Assembly (NCBI GenBank): GCA_001509375.1
Contig: LGFT01000008.1
Location: forward strand, 1 to 64,000
DNA from: Methanothrix harundinacea
Lineage (GTDB): Archaea; Halobacteriota; Methanosarcinia; Methanotrichales; Methanotrichaceae
Reading direction: 5' to 3'
DNA length: 64,000 nucleotides
Below the pieces are notes generated by a model. That model saw nothing but the letters and a program-made list of their open reading frames with translations, ran no database searches and was not told the DNA's origin. This document shows, piece after piece, positions 23,988-32,979 of the stretch; the first letter of the stretch is position 1, and each line of letters starts with the position of its first letter. A program made the position numbers and the translations under genes.

Positions 23988-25217
23988 TCAGAGGCGACCT
24001 CTCGATAGCCATGAGATGAGACCTCCAGCCCTTCGACCGAGGAGGCTTCGGCCTTGGGAGGATTCTGTCGGGTTTTTCTTCTGTGCCTCGGGCTTGGCCA
24101 CCACCCCGGCCTCTTCCTTCATAATTGAAAGGCGGGTCCTGTAAGCCGCCAGGATGAAGCCGTAGAGTGCAGGTCCTACGACCACACCCATGACGCCGAT
24201 CACGAATATCGGCGCAGCGAAGGCGAGAAGGGTCACCGCCGGATGGATCGCTGCCCCGGCCTTGGCGAGAGCCGGTCGCAGAATGTTCTCTGGGAATATG
24301 TTCAGGAAGATCGTCCCCAAGATCAGGAGAGCTGCCACTCGCAGGAAGTCCTGAACCACCAGGTAATAGAGGGCCATCGGTATGTAGATGGCGCTGGTTC
24401 CGATCAGGGGCATCAAGGCGAAGACGGCGGTGACCATCCCCCAGAGGAAGGGATATGGGACGCCGATGACAAAGTAAAGGACCGCGGCGATAAATCCTGT
24501 CAGAAGGCTGTTTATCAGGTAGACGTTGAAGAGGCTGTTGTAGATGGAGTTCAGCTCCAGAAGAAAGCGGCGAACCGTTGCCTTCTCGGGCATCAGCCGG
24601 AGGAACTCCTCCAACGACCCGACCCCGTCGATGAGAAGGTAGTAGGTGAGGAGGATGGCCACGCCGAACTGGGCCATCAGAATCGGCAAGTTCCCAGCGA
24701 TCCAGTCAGCAATCCCCGTGACGGCTCTTGTCACCCTCGGGACGACCTCGGGAGCAAGCCAGCTCGTTGGGGCCTCCATGATCGATCCCGTCTGCTCCCT
24801 GGCCTGGGCGAGGAGGAGGTTGACGTAAGGGGCGATGATCTCTGGGGCCCGATCCTCTGCGATGGCGCTCATCCAGTCGAAGAAGCTGCCTGCGGTCTGG
24901 TCTGCGAACCTGCTGACGGTCTCGTTGATCGACTCCTGGGAGAGGTAGAGGTTTGATACCTCCGCCGAGAGGGCGTTGATCACGCTCAATACGAAGACGA
25001 AGAAGGCGAGGAAGACGACGGATAACGAGAGGAGGGCGGAGATCCGCTTACGTCTGGTCATGCTGAAGAGGCGCGCATAGAGGGGATATAGAACGAAGGC
25101 GAAGAAGAAGCTGAGAAGTATCGTGGTTATGAAGTCCTGAGTAACGTATACGACCCCTGCCACCGCGAAGGCCAAAACCGCAGCCGTCATCCATAGGAAC
25201 CGACTCTTTGAGTCCAT
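23988..25217 (-). CDS. AI-2E/PerM family transporter
   Basis: A 409-residue membrane protein of the AI-2E transporter family. About eight hydrophobic segments are visible: two near 10-45, one at 61-85, then a large extracytoplasmic region (about 85-170), and clusters at 195-220, 255-290, 295-325 and 335-375. The segment PYPFLWGMVTAVFALMPLIGTSAIYIP is the family signature. Members include exporters of signalling molecules and Na+/H+ antiporters, so the substrate is uncertain. The C-terminal 40 residues are basic and cytoplasmic. Confidence 0.9.
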   Translation of the reverse strand: MDSKSRFLWMTAAVLAFAVAGVVYVTQDFITTILLSFFFAFVLYPLYARLFSMTRRKRISALLSLSVVFLAFFVFVLSVINALSAEVSNLYLSQESINETVSRFADQTAGSFFDWMSAIAEDRAPEIIAPYVNLLLAQAREQTGSIMEAPTSWLAPEVVPRVTRAVTGIADWIAGNLPILMAQFGVAILLTYYLLIDGVGSLEEFLRLMPEKATVRRFLLELNSIYNSLFNVYLINSLLTGFIAAVLYFVIGVPYPFLWGMVTAVFALMPLIGTSAIYIPMALYYLVVQDFLRVAALLILGTIFLNIFPENILRPALAKAGAAIHPAVTLLAFAAPIFVIGVMGVVVGPALYGFILAAYRTRLSIMKEEAGVVAKPEAQKKNPTESSQGRSLLGRRAGGLISWLSRGRL

Positions 25218-25314
25218 GCTCTGCGTTTTTGTTTGATTGTTTAATATATAGATCTTTCCGTTTCTTTTCCGCCCCGGCAGCGCAGTTTCTTCGCCAAATC
25301 GGCCCAGCCCAAAT

Positions 25315-26163
25315 TCAGCCGAGCTCGAAGGTCGTCACACCAAAGATTTCGCTCATGTCCATTCTTGGATCGCCTTTGATGTACATCCGAGCGGTTTCAA
25401 AGGTCTTCTCCATGCCGTGCCGTTCGGCGAGCTTCAAAGCAGCGAGGTTTGGCTCTGGAACGTCCAGAAATACGGGCGCACCTCTTTCTACACCACCGGT
25501 CAGCGCCGAAAAGAGCGATTCTGCGATCGTCTCATCTTCTGCAAATAGGGGGCCTATCTTGAAGCCGAGGCGACATCGGCGGAGGAGACCATAGCCTGAT
25601 AGGCCCTCATCACCCGAAAAACCAAAGGCGACAGAATTGGGCTGAGCGATCCACTTTTTGAGAAAACTGTCCCTTTGACCAGGGAAGTGGAGCTGGTCGT
25701 ACCTCAATAGGTCGTCGATAGGAACCTCCGAAATGGGGACTATTCCTGGATCGAAAGTTCCAGTGTCGGCTCCATTCCCCCTATAACGGACGCTTCTGTG
25801 GATAAGCTCAAACCCCGACTTTTTGTAGTTCTCCTGCTGAAGGATGACGCCATCGAGGCCCACGTTTCTTCCCCTCAGGTAGTTCATCCCCTCACGCCAT
25901 AGGTCCATCCCAAAACCTCGACCTCTAAACTCTTGTCTCACTATGTAGAGTCCCAAAAAGCCGAAGGTTTTGCCATAAGCCACTGCCGATATGCATCCGA
26001 TGGGCTCGTCGTCCAGAAGGCCGATGAAAAACCCTCTCGGATCTGCAGAATAAAAACAGTCTGCGTCGTTAAGTCCTGGATTCCACCCCTCCACCGCGGC
26101 CCAGTCGATGGCCAGCTCGACCTCGTCCCGCCGCATCCTTCGGATGGTGTATTCATCGCCCAT
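25315..26163 (-). CDS. GNAT acetyltransferase with second acyltransferase domain
   Basis: A 282-residue enzyme with two GNAT-like halves. The N-terminal domain has FLGLYIVRQEFRGRGFGMDLWREG, the acetyl-CoA pyrophosphate loop (QxxRGxGxG type). The C-terminal half matches the second domain (YitH/HolE-type) in such tandem proteins, with LDVPEPNLAALKLAERHGMEKTFETARMYIKG. The GAGGTGA motif lies 5 bases before ATG 26163, so I use that start instead of an ATG three codons upstream. The substrate is unknown. Confidence 0.88.
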   Translation of the reverse strand: MGDEYTIRRMRRDEVELAIDWAAVEGWNPGLNDADCFYSADPRGFFIGLLDDEPIGCISAVAYGKTFGFLGLYIVRQEFRGRGFGMDLWREGMNYLRGRNVGLDGVILQQENYKKSGFELIHRSVRYRGNGADTGTFDPGIVPISEVPIDDLLRYDQLHFPGQRDSFLKKWIAQPNSVAFGFSGDEGLSGYGLLRRCRLGFKIGPLFAEDETIAESLFSALTGGVERGAPVFLDVPEPNLAALKLAERHGMEKTFETARMYIKGDPRMDMSEIFGVTTFELG

Positions 26164-26252
26164 AATTTTCACCTCGTCGTCAAAACGGATCTTTCGTCAA
26201 ACCGGATCTTATTTTTTGGGCACATTCGGAAAATCGAACCTGCTCTGATCCT

Positions 26253-26963
26253 CTAAAATCCGATCTCGATCCTCTTGACCCCCTCCAGAACCGCATCCGA
26301 GAGGTTTGCGGACTTCATATTCGCTCTGGATATGTCGGCTCCGGTGAGGTCGGCTCCAGAGAGGTCGGCTCCTTCCAGGTCCGCGCCGCTGAGGTCTGCC
26401 CGGGTGAGGCATGCCCCCCTCAATATCGCCCTGCTGAGCTTTGAGCGGATGAGCTTAGATCCCGAGAGGTCGGCTCCTGAAAGGTCTGCTCCGGCGAGCT
26501 TTGCCATCCTCAGATCCGCACCCCTCGTCCTCGCGCCCTGAAGGTCGGCCCCGGAGAGATCTGCGCCGGTCAAGATCGCCTCGGAGAGGTCGGCTCCGGC
26601 CATGGAAAGGGATCTCAGGTCTGCGCCCTTCAGCTCGGCCCTGACGAGCTTCGCCTCCCGGAGGTCCGCACCCTCCATATCGGCGCCGGCGAACTTGGCC
26701 TCGCTTAGGACCGCTCCGATGAGCTCTGCTCCCCGAAGGTCTGCCCCGACGAGCTTCGCACGGCCCAGATCGCCGCCGCGAAGCCTCGTTCCCCTCAAGG
26801 TCGCCCCCATCAGGTTTGCGCCCTGGAGGTCTGCGCCCTCGATATCCATGCCGCTGAGATCTCCCTCCCTGAAGTCGGGCCTTATCTGGGGGTTTTCAGC
26901 TCTCCATCGGCTCCAAGCTTTTGAGCCCTCTTTGAGGGCCATCAACTGTTCTATTTTTGCCAT
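26253..26963 (-). CDS. Pentapeptide repeat protein
   Basis: A 236-residue protein with more than 30 tandem A(D/N)LXX pentapeptides ([21 protein letters not shown] and onward) from about residue 37 to the end. These fold as a right-handed square beta-helix. Some family members (Qnr, MfpA) mimic DNA and protect gyrase, but many have unknown roles. The first 30 residues ([20 protein letters not shown]) are the common cap of this group. The antisense strand also stays open because of the repeat composition, but this strand is clearly the coding one. Confidence 0.92.
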   Translation of the reverse strand: MAKIEQLMALKEGSKAWSRWRAENPQIRPDFREGDLSGMDIEGADLQGANLMGATLRGTRLRGGDLGRAKLVGADLRGAELIGAVLSEAKFAGADMEGADLREAKLVRAELKGADLRSLSMAGADLSEAILTGADLSGADLQGARTRGADLRMAKLAGADLSGADLSGSKLIRSKLSRAILRGACLTRADLSGADLEGADLSGADLTGADISRANMKSANLSDAVLEGVKRIEIGF

Positions 26964-27055
26964 GAAAGACGTATCCTCCCAACGAAGCTTTCGCTTGATA
27001 CTGCCTTCAAGTTAAAAAAGGTGAGCCGGGTCGAGGCCGATGCGGGTCACCAGCT

Positions 27056-27769
27056 CTACCTCGCGCGGACGAAATGGGCAACTTCCTCCGACTGAGGGCT
27101 CTTGAATATCTCCTCGGGCGAGCCTACCTGGACCAGCTCGCCTTCGATGAGGACGCCGACCTTGCTCGCAAGACGCACCGCCTGGTCCAGGTCGTGGGTC
27201 GCCATCACCACCGCGAGGCCTCCCTCCGCGGCCTTTCGGATGAGGTCCTCGACCGTCTCTGCCGTCCGAGGGTCGAGGTTCGCTGTAGCCTCGTCCAGGA
27301 GGAGGAGCTCGGGATCGGTGATGAGAGCTCTCGCCAGGGCCACCCTTTGGGCCTCGCCTCCCGAGAGGCTGAAGGCCCTTCTCTTCTCGTAGCCTGAGAG
27401 GCCCACCTCCCGGAGGGCGACCCTCACCCGGTCCCGGACGGTGGGGCCGGACGCACCCCTTATCCTGAGGCCGTAGGAGATGTTCTTCTCCACGGAGAGG
27501 TTGAACATGGCCGGCTTCTGAAAGACCATCGCCATCCTCCTCCGGGCGAGGAACCTCGTCCTCTCGTCCTCAGTTACGTCAACCCGATCGAAGAGGACAC
27601 TCCCCTCGTCGGGAAGGTCGAGGAGGTTGAGGATCCGGATGAGGGTGGTCTTACCCGAGCCCGTAGGGCCGATGATCGCCAAAATCTCGCCCTCTTTCGC
27701 CTCGATGGATACGTTCCTCAGGATCTCGGCTCCGCCCCTTCTTGCCCAGACGCCTATCGCCTCGATCAT
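27056..27769 (-). CDS. tupC: Tungstate ABC transporter ATPase
   Basis: ATP-binding subunit of the TupABC importer. Walker A is GPTGSGKTT (about 34-42), the signature is FSLSGGEAQRVALARAL and Walker B is LLLLDEATANLD, with the switch His in MATHDLDQA. The ATG at 27769 overlaps the tupB stop by 4 bp; an in-frame GTG two codons upstream is less likely. At about 237 residues it lacks the C-terminal molybdate-binding TOBE extension found in ModC. Together with tupB and tupA it imports tungstate, presumably for the AOR at 60 kb and for tungsten formylmethanofuran dehydrogenase elsewhere. Confidence 0.88.
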   Translation of the reverse strand: MIEAIGVWARRGGAEILRNVSIEAKEGEILAIIGPTGSGKTTLIRILNLLDLPDEGSVLFDRVDVTEDERTRFLARRRMAMVFQKPAMFNLSVEKNISYGLRIRGASGPTVRDRVRVALREVGLSGYEKRRAFSLSGGEAQRVALARALITDPELLLLDEATANLDPRTAETVEDLIRKAAEGGLAVVMATHDLDQAVRLASKVGVLIEGELVQVGSPEEIFKSPQSEEVAHFVRAR

Positions 27770-28461
27770 GCCCACCAGTTCCCTTGGACCCTGTTGACGA
27801 CCAGGTTGACGATCAGAGATATCGATATAAGGATTATCCCCAGGGCCATCGAGAACTCGATATCGCCTCTGGAGGTCTCAAGGGCGATCGCCGTCGTCAG
27901 GACCCTGGTGTAGCCCCGGATGTTCCCTCCGATCATCATAGCCACCCCCACCTCCGAGAGGGCCCGGCCGAAGCCGAGGAGGACCGCCGCAAGCATGGCG
28001 GCCCGAGCCTCTATCATGATGGTGAAGATCGCCTGGACCTTCGATGCGCCGAGGGATACGGCGGTGTCTCTGACGGAAGATCCGACGCCGCTGAGGGCGG
28101 CGATGGTGAGTCCGATCATGATCGGCGAGATGAGGATCGTCTGACCGATCACCATCCCGCCAGGGGTGAAGAGGAGACCGAGGCTCCCGAGGGGGCCGGA
28201 CCTCGAGAGGAGGAGAAAGACGACGAGGCCGACGGTGACCGTGGGAAGGCTGTAGAGGGTCTGGATCAGGTTCACGACGGCCCGTTTTCCTCTAAAGTTG
28301 TGGAAGTGGATGAGGCCACCGAGGGGGACGGTGAGGATGGAGGCCAGGGCTGTCGAGGTCACGGCGATGGCTAGGGATCTCACCGTTATCTCCACGACGG
28401 CCGGGTCGAGGGCCAGGATCAGCTCGATCGCCCTTATAAGCCCCGCCCCAATCTCATCCAA
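27766..28461 (-). CDS. tupB: Tungstate ABC transporter permease
   Basis: Membrane subunit with five to six helices (near 23-45, 55-80, 93-115, 118-135, 150-170 and 200-222). The EAA-type cytoplasmic loop, which contacts the ATPase, is EARAAMLAAVLLGFGRALSEVG. The length of 231 residues agrees with TupB. It sits between tupA (52 bp upstream) and tupC (4-bp overlap) in a minus-strand operon. Confidence 0.88.
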   Translation of the reverse strand: MDEIGAGLIRAIELILALDPAVVEITVRSLAIAVTSTALASILTVPLGGLIHFHNFRGKRAVVNLIQTLYSLPTVTVGLVVFLLLSRSGPLGSLGLLFTPGGMVIGQTILISPIMIGLTIAALSGVGSSVRDTAVSLGASKVQAIFTIMIEARAAMLAAVLLGFGRALSEVGVAMMIGGNIRGYTRVLTTAIALETSRGDIEFSMALGIILISISLIVNLVVNRVQGNWWA

Positions 28462-28513
28462 GGTTTCACCCGAATGTTTCGTCGGACTCCAATCTGCATT
28501 CCAAACGATGAGC

Positions 28514-29464
28514 TCATGCCTTTGCGAGGCTGCAATAGTCCTCGGAAAGGGGCAGAGCGCACTCGTCCTCAGAGCAGCCGATCAGATCGCAGTTTCCTCT
28601 AGCGGGGTTGAAGAGGGGCTTTCCGATCATCTCCGTCCCGTACTCGGCGATCAGGTCTTGGCCATCGTCGGAGACCAGGTAGTTGATGAATTTTCGCGCC
28701 ATCTCGCAGTTTGTGTCGGGGTAGGCGGTGGGGCTCACCGGAATCGCAGCGTAGACGTTGCGGAGAACGTCCCCCTCTTCGATTAAGGGAACAAGCTCAA
28801 GATCGCTTCGATAGGCTGCGAATGTGGAGGTGTCGCAGAGGGTGTAACCTCTCAGCTCGTCCGTCATTTGCAGGGTCGGGCCCATCCCCTGGCCAGCTTC
28901 CCTGTACCAGGTGTTGCCTGGAGTTGTGACCTCTTCGTAGTCGATGCCAGCTCTATCCCAGAGGATCTTCTCCCGGGCGTGGGTTCCCGAGTCGTCGCCC
29001 CTGGACACGAACTTGACCAGCTCAGGGCTCTCCGATCCCTCCACCATGATCTTCTTCATGGCCTCGGAGGGGGTCATCCCCGCGATCCTGGCGGGGTCGT
29101 CCTCGGGGCCGACGATGATGAAGTAGTTGTAGGCAAAGCAGGTCCGGGAGAGGCCGTATCCATCGTCGATGAACTTTCTCTCCCTGGCCACGTCGTGGAT
29201 CAGGATAAGATCGGCGTCGCCCCTCACAGCGCGCTCGATTGCGATCCCCGTCCCGCCGGAGATAGTCCGGACGTCGACGTTGTACATCCCCTCGAAGCTC
29301 TCCTCCATATCGTCCAGGAGCAGGGTGTCGTATAGGCTGGTGGTCGTAGAGATTCTAAGCAGATCTTCCTGACCATCTTCGACCTCCTCGTATGCTGTAG
29401 CCGCGGTGCAGAGGAGGGCCAGAATCAGGGTCAGGCTCGATATTCTCAGGTAGCTTCCCTTCAT
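28514..29464 (-). CDS. tupA: Tungstate-binding protein
   Basis: The extracytoplasmic receptor of the importer (316 residues). A signal peptide (SLTLILALLCTAATAYE) is followed by the TupA hallmark RISTTTSLYDT, the TTTS motif contacting the oxyanion. GGTGIAIERAVRGDADLILIHD and SRGDDSGTHAREKILW are also typical of TupA and distinguish it from ModA and WtpA. The extra C-terminal end contains four cysteines (CDLIGCSEDECALPLSEDYC), which is unusual. The gene appears nearly leaderless: a TATA element lies 30-40 bp upstream and no Shine-Dalgarno sequence is seen. Confidence 0.9.
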   Translation of the reverse strand: MKGSYLRISSLTLILALLCTAATAYEEVEDGQEDLLRISTTTSLYDTLLLDDMEESFEGMYNVDVRTISGGTGIAIERAVRGDADLILIHDVARERKFIDDGYGLSRTCFAYNYFIIVGPEDDPARIAGMTPSEAMKKIMVEGSESPELVKFVSRGDDSGTHAREKILWDRAGIDYEEVTTPGNTWYREAGQGMGPTLQMTDELRGYTLCDTSTFAAYRSDLELVPLIEEGDVLRNVYAAIPVSPTAYPDTNCEMARKFINYLVSDDGQDLIAEYGTEMIGKPLFNPARGNCDLIGCSEDECALPLSEDYCSLAKA

Positions 29465-29493
29465 AAATATCAGACACTTGAGTGGGAACGTTT

Positions 29494-29504
29494 ACTATAA
29501 AAAG
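29494..29504 (-). promoter_or_regulatory. TATA box of tupABC operon
   Basis: On the minus strand, CTTTTTATAGT sits about 30-40 bp before the tupA ATG. The transcript would begin near 29473, only about eight bases before the start codon, which agrees with the lack of a ribosome binding site. Confidence 0.5.
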
Positions 29505-29630
29505 CTATATCAACACTTGCGGATTCTCTTTCGGGTTTCTACCTTCATATAAATATATTCGATCTCTTCACGGATATTGGGGTAGCTATCTCGGAGCGAC
29601 CATGCTCAATAATATATTATATTACGCCTT

Positions 29631-29653
29631 GTTATAACTTGAGTTAGCTAACC
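29631..29653. promoter_or_regulatory. Adjacent short palindromes upstream of tupABC
   Basis: GTTATAAC (29632-29639) and GTTAGCTAAC (29643-29652) are two perfect palindromes 3 bp apart, about 170 bp before tupA. Oxyanion regulators of the ModE/TunR type bind related GTTATA-TATAAC elements, so they are possible operators; the distance from the promoter is long. The rest of the 29465-29861 spacer shows no gene. Confidence 0.35.
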
Positions 29654-29813
29654 TCGGGGGATCATTCCTAGATGAAGATATTTGCTGAGATGAAGGGAGA
29701 AGGACGGCTATTCCGGGGGCATTATTATGCATTGGCATAAATAGATAATATTATGCGGGTTAACAGTGCCCCGTGTTTTGGGGCCCATCCTAAATACCAA
29801 TACACTAAGGCAA

Positions 29814-29848
29814 CGGCGCACCCCGCAGCAACGCTGAGGGGTGCGCCG
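29814..29848 (-). terminator. Strong GC hairpin
   Basis: CGGCGCACCCC (29814-29824) pairs perfectly with GGGGTGCGCCG (29838-29848) around a 13-nt loop. It is located 14 bp beyond the stop of the LTD-domain gene and could end or stabilise its transcript. There is no T tract directly after it. Confidence 0.55.
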
Positions 29849-29861
29849 CAGCAACTCGACT

Positions 29862-30923
29862 TTACTCCTCAAAGCGCTCTTCCAGGAGAAGGAGCTTTTT
29901 CTCCGAGGTTTCGGGGTCCTCGATCAAGACCAGGGTGTATATCCCCTCGTCGCCCAGCTCCAGGGTATCCTCAAGGCCTGAAGAGACCAGGACCTCCAGG
30001 TCGCCGGAGTAAACTGCGGCGTAATCGGTCACCTCTCGATCCTTGACGGCCTCGAAGAGATAACCGCCCTCCTCCACCTCGGACTTCTCGTCGCCGAGCC
30101 AGACCTTGCCCCCCTCGGGAAGGCTCAGATCGGCGGGCTCGGATGCCAGGTTAGAAAATCGGAGCCATGAGGTCTTAACCTCTGGGACTCCGGCGGCGTC
30201 CTTGACCACTACCGGGTCGGAGAGGTCGATTAAAAACAATGAGGTCTTCGTCTCCGCAGCAAGGTCGAGCTCCAGGTCGAGAAGGGTGCTCTCGTCCTCG
30301 GGATCGATCACCTTCAGCCGATGGGCTCCTGGGTTGACCTTCTGGTAGGGTGACGCCTCTTCAAACTCCAGCTCGACGGCCGAAAGATCGTCGACGCCGA
30401 ACTCCATCATCTCTTTCTCGGAGGAGAGGTGGACAGCTCTGATCATCGAAGCCTGCCGATTGGCCTCTCCGGGCGTGGGCCGGGAGCTGACCTGCCAGTT
30501 GCCGCCGTCTGGGATCCTTGCCAAGGAGACGTCGCCGCCAGGGGCTTTCTTGTAACCCTTCTCGTCGACAGCTCTTCCTGACGAGTCGTTCAGCCTTATG
30601 CTGTCGCCGTCATCGCCCTGGAAGACGCCGCTCTCGATGGAGTAGACCACGAGAAAACCGCCGGCAGGGATCGTTGACCCCTCAGGGAAGCTATAAAGTC
30701 CCGGAGACCTCCGATAAGATGCGTCGGTCAGGGAGTACCCGCTGAGGTCGACCTCTTCCTCGCCCGTGTTGTAAAGCTCAACGAACTCGTCATTCATGTC
30801 CCCTATCTCGCCGTTTTCGTACCAGTCGGACGCTGCATGGGGCAGCATCTCGTTAATCACCACATCGGCGGATGCGATGCCGGATAAAGCCAAAACCAGG
30901 ATCAATATCGAATATTCTCTCAA
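29862..30923 (-). CDS. Secreted lamin-tail-domain (LTD) protein
   Basis: An exported 353-residue protein. The signal peptide is REYSILILVLALSGIASA, cleaved before DVVINEM. Residues 20-150 form an LTD fold: VVINEMLPHA, NDEFVELYNTGEEEVDLSGYSLTD, FPEGSTIPAGGFLVVY and GDSIRLNDSSG. The remaining 200 residues form a beta-rich region with no family I recognise. I choose TTG at 30923 because GGAGG lies 8 bases upstream; an ATG at 30938 directly follows the stop of the BtuF-like gene. LTD proteins are often surface or nuclease-associated. Here it is co-oriented behind cbiK and the BtuF-like gene. Confidence 0.82.
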   Translation of the reverse strand: MREYSILILVLALSGIASADVVINEMLPHAASDWYENGEIGDMNDEFVELYNTGEEEVDLSGYSLTDASYRRSPGLYSFPEGSTIPAGGFLVVYSIESGVFQGDDGDSIRLNDSSGRAVDEKGYKKAPGGDVSLARIPDGGNWQVSSRPTPGEANRQASMIRAVHLSSEKEMMEFGVDDLSAVELEFEEASPYQKVNPGAHRLKVIDPEDESTLLDLELDLAAETKTSLFLIDLSDPVVVKDAAGVPEVKTSWLRFSNLASEPADLSLPEGGKVWLGDEKSEVEEGGYLFEAVKDREVTDYAAVYSGDLEVLVSSGLEDTLELGDEGIYTLVLIEDPETSEKKLLLLEERFEE

Positions 30924-30938
30924 GCTCAAAGCCTCCAT

Positions 30939-31973
30939 CTAGATCATCTGGCGCTGATACGCCCAGGTTCCCTCAAGCTCCATATCAAAGTACTTCTCGA
31001 AGATCTCTCGGTGAACTGCCTCCGGGTCCACGTCGGCGAAGAGCTGGGGGTGGAACCACTGAGCGAATTGGAGGTACGTTACGATCTCTGTGAAGCCGCT
31101 GGCCATGCTTATGTCGAAGAGGTAGATCCTCCCAGTCCTGACGGATGCGAGGTCGGAGAACCCCGGCTCCGAGAGGATCTTCTCTTCTACCGTCTTCTCA
31201 TAATCTTCGACCGTCGGGATATCTCCGCTGGAGCTCACCCGAGAGTAGAGGATCACATCTGGATCCTCCTCTAGGATCCACTCCCGGCTGACGTATGCCA
31301 GAGACCCTGGAAGGTCTTCTGCCACGTTCACCCCACCGGCTTCGGTGATCCTCTCACTTCCTGCGGAATCCGCGCCGCCGGTCCAATCGATGTGGCCCAT
31401 GGACATGAAGTAGACCCTGGGCTTATCCTCCTCGGCGAGAGGCTTCACCCTCTCTCTTATCGTCTCATAATAGTCATATACGTAATCGCCCAGCTCCTCA
31501 GCCTCATCTTCCTTTTTCAGGATCAGGCCCAGATCCGCTATCATGGGAAAGAGGGTGCTCAGCTGAAGCGCCCGATACCTGAGCACAGGGACGCCGTTAA
31601 TCTCGATCTGCTCCTCGATCTCCTCAGGGAAGAGGGCGCCGGTCCTGCCTATTACTAGGTCTGGATTGAGGTCGAGGATCAGCTCGACGTTCACCCTGTT
31701 GGAGGCGGTGCCGACACTCGGCTTTTCCAGGAGAGCTGGCGGCATGTCGCAGTCGTCGGTCCTTCCCACCATCCGATGGGATTCGTCCAGAGCGTATATC
31801 ACCTCCGCAGCGGCGGGCACGAGACAGACGATCCTCTCGGGGGGATGGGGGACTTCCACAGCCCTTCCCGCCTCGTCGGTGACGGTCACCGTCCTCTCTG
31901 CGCCGAGGACGGTGGAAGATATCGAGGGGACAAATACGATCAATGCCAAAACCAGTGCATATCGCTTATCCAT
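30939..31973 (-). CDS. BtuF/FepB-like ABC transporter substrate-binding protein
   Basis: A 344-residue periplasmic-type receptor for cobalamin, siderophore or haem uptake. A signal peptide (KRYALVLALIVFVPSISSTVLG) leads into RTVTVTDEAGRAVEVPHPPERIVCLVPAAAEVIYAL, the classical start of PF01497 proteins. Later VNVELILDLNPDLVIGR and AYVSREWILEEDPDVILYS fit. The ATG at 31973 has GAGGAGGTTGA just upstream. It follows an exported CbiK after 73 bp and precedes the LTD protein. No permease or ATPase is adjacent, so the partner must be elsewhere. Confidence 0.88.
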   Translation of the reverse strand: MDKRYALVLALIVFVPSISSTVLGAERTVTVTDEAGRAVEVPHPPERIVCLVPAAAEVIYALDESHRMVGRTDDCDMPPALLEKPSVGTASNRVNVELILDLNPDLVIGRTGALFPEEIEEQIEINGVPVLRYRALQLSTLFPMIADLGLILKKEDEAEELGDYVYDYYETIRERVKPLAEEDKPRVYFMSMGHIDWTGGADSAGSERITEAGGVNVAEDLPGSLAYVSREWILEEDPDVILYSRVSSSGDIPTVEDYEKTVEEKILSEPGFSDLASVRTGRIYLFDISMASGFTEIVTYLQFAQWFHPQLFADVDPEAVHREIFEKYFDMELEGTWAYQRQMI

Positions 31974-32046
31974 TTCAACCTCCTCGTAGAATTCAATTAA
32001 TCCGGCGGCGGTCCTCGCCTTGGCTAAAAAATAATTTAGGTGCCGA

Positions 32047-32979
32047 TCACTCGACAAAGCTGTCGAGAACCTCGCGGGTGTGCTCGACGTAGATCTTTGC
32101 GATATCGTCGTTCTCGCCCATCCCCTTCAGGTAGACCTCGGTCTCGAAGCCCTCCTCCTCGAAGAGGGTCTTCCAGGAGTCGTCCTCATCGCCCGCCATG
32201 TCGTTGACGGCGTGATCCCCAGCGACGATCATGAAGGGCATCAGCCTCACCTTCGAGACCCCTGACGCCTTCACCTTCGCCAGGACGTCCTCGAAGGCGG
32301 GATAGCCCTCCACAGTTCCGAGGAAGACGTTCTCGTAGTCCTTCTCGAGGATGCTGGCCATCTGAGAGTAAGCGCTGTTCGCGGGATGATGGGTGCCGTG
32401 TCCCATCAGGACGACGGCGGTCTCCCTCGGATCTCTTGGGCTCTCCACCGCAGTTCTTTCAAGGCCCGCGGTCGTCTGGTCAAACTGGGCCTGGAGGGCT
32501 TCAGAGGTGGCCTCGTAGTCCTCGACGCTATTCAGAAGCGGCATCCCCAGAGCGAGGTTTCTGAAGGCGTAAGTCTCCCCAAGGTTGCTGAGGCACCCGA
32601 CTACGTTTGCGGTGTCGTGGAACTCCTCGCCGGATATTACATGGAGGGACTGGACCGCTACGTCCTGATATCCCTCATCGTTCAGCTTCGCGAGGGCGGT
32701 GAGGGGGCTCTCGATCTCGATTCCATCCCTCTCTTTGATCTTGTTTCTTATGTAGTCGGAGGTGAAGGCGATCCTGACCTCCGCATCCGGAAACTCCTCC
32801 TGGTACATCTCACGGACGTTCTCGAAGGCGGCCTGGGCCTCCGGATAGCTCGTGCCGAAGACCACGAGGAGTACGGCTGGATTCTCCTTGACGGCCCCGG
32901 ACATCTGGGCTGAAGTCGGAGCTGCCACGGCCAGAAGAACGAAGGCTGTGATCCCTGCAGCTATTTTTAACATCTTCAT
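32047..32979 (-). CDS. cbiK: Exported sirohydrochlorin cobaltochelatase-like protein
   Basis: CbiK inserts cobalt into sirohydrochlorin in the anaerobic B12 pathway. The body matches CbiK: LLVVFGTSYPEAQAAFENV, VQSLHVISGEEFHD, VLMGHGTHHPANSAY and MPFMIVAGDHAVNDMAGDEDDSWK. The metal-binding histidines in GHGTHHP and AGDHAVND are present. Unusually it begins with a signal peptide (MLKIAAGITAFVLLAVAAPTSAQ), as in the periplasmic CbiK of Desulfovibrio, implying action outside the cell membrane. The neighbour is a BtuF-like receptor, which suggests metal or tetrapyrrole scavenging more than biosynthesis. The 310-residue length includes the leader. Confidence 0.88.
   Translation of the reverse strand: MKMLKIAAGITAFVLLAVAAPTSAQMSGAVKENPAVLLVVFGTSYPEAQAAFENVREMYQEEFPDAEVRIAFTSDYIRNKIKERDGIEIESPLTALAKLNDEGYQDVAVQSLHVISGEEFHDTANVVGCLSNLGETYAFRNLALGMPLLNSVEDYEATSEALQAQFDQTTAGLERTAVESPRDPRETAVVLMGHGTHHPANSAYSQMASILEKDYENVFLGTVEGYPAFEDVLAKVKASGVSKVRLMPFMIVAGDHAVNDMAGDEDDSWKTLFEEEGFETEVYLKGMGENDDIAKIYVEHTREVLDSFVE

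Noticed and set aside
26602..27015. 137-codon plus-strand ORF rich in RSAP repeats
   Set aside because: It is the complement of the pentapeptide-repeat gene; its periodicity only mirrors the coding repeats.
27742..28374. 210-codon plus-strand ORF
   Set aside because: Antisense to tupB, with an implausible Asp/Arg/His composition.
23453..29464. Tfx as direct regulator of tupABC
   Set aside because: Tfx was described with a molybdenum enzyme operon, but the genes are 3 kb apart and no Tfx site can be identified by eye.
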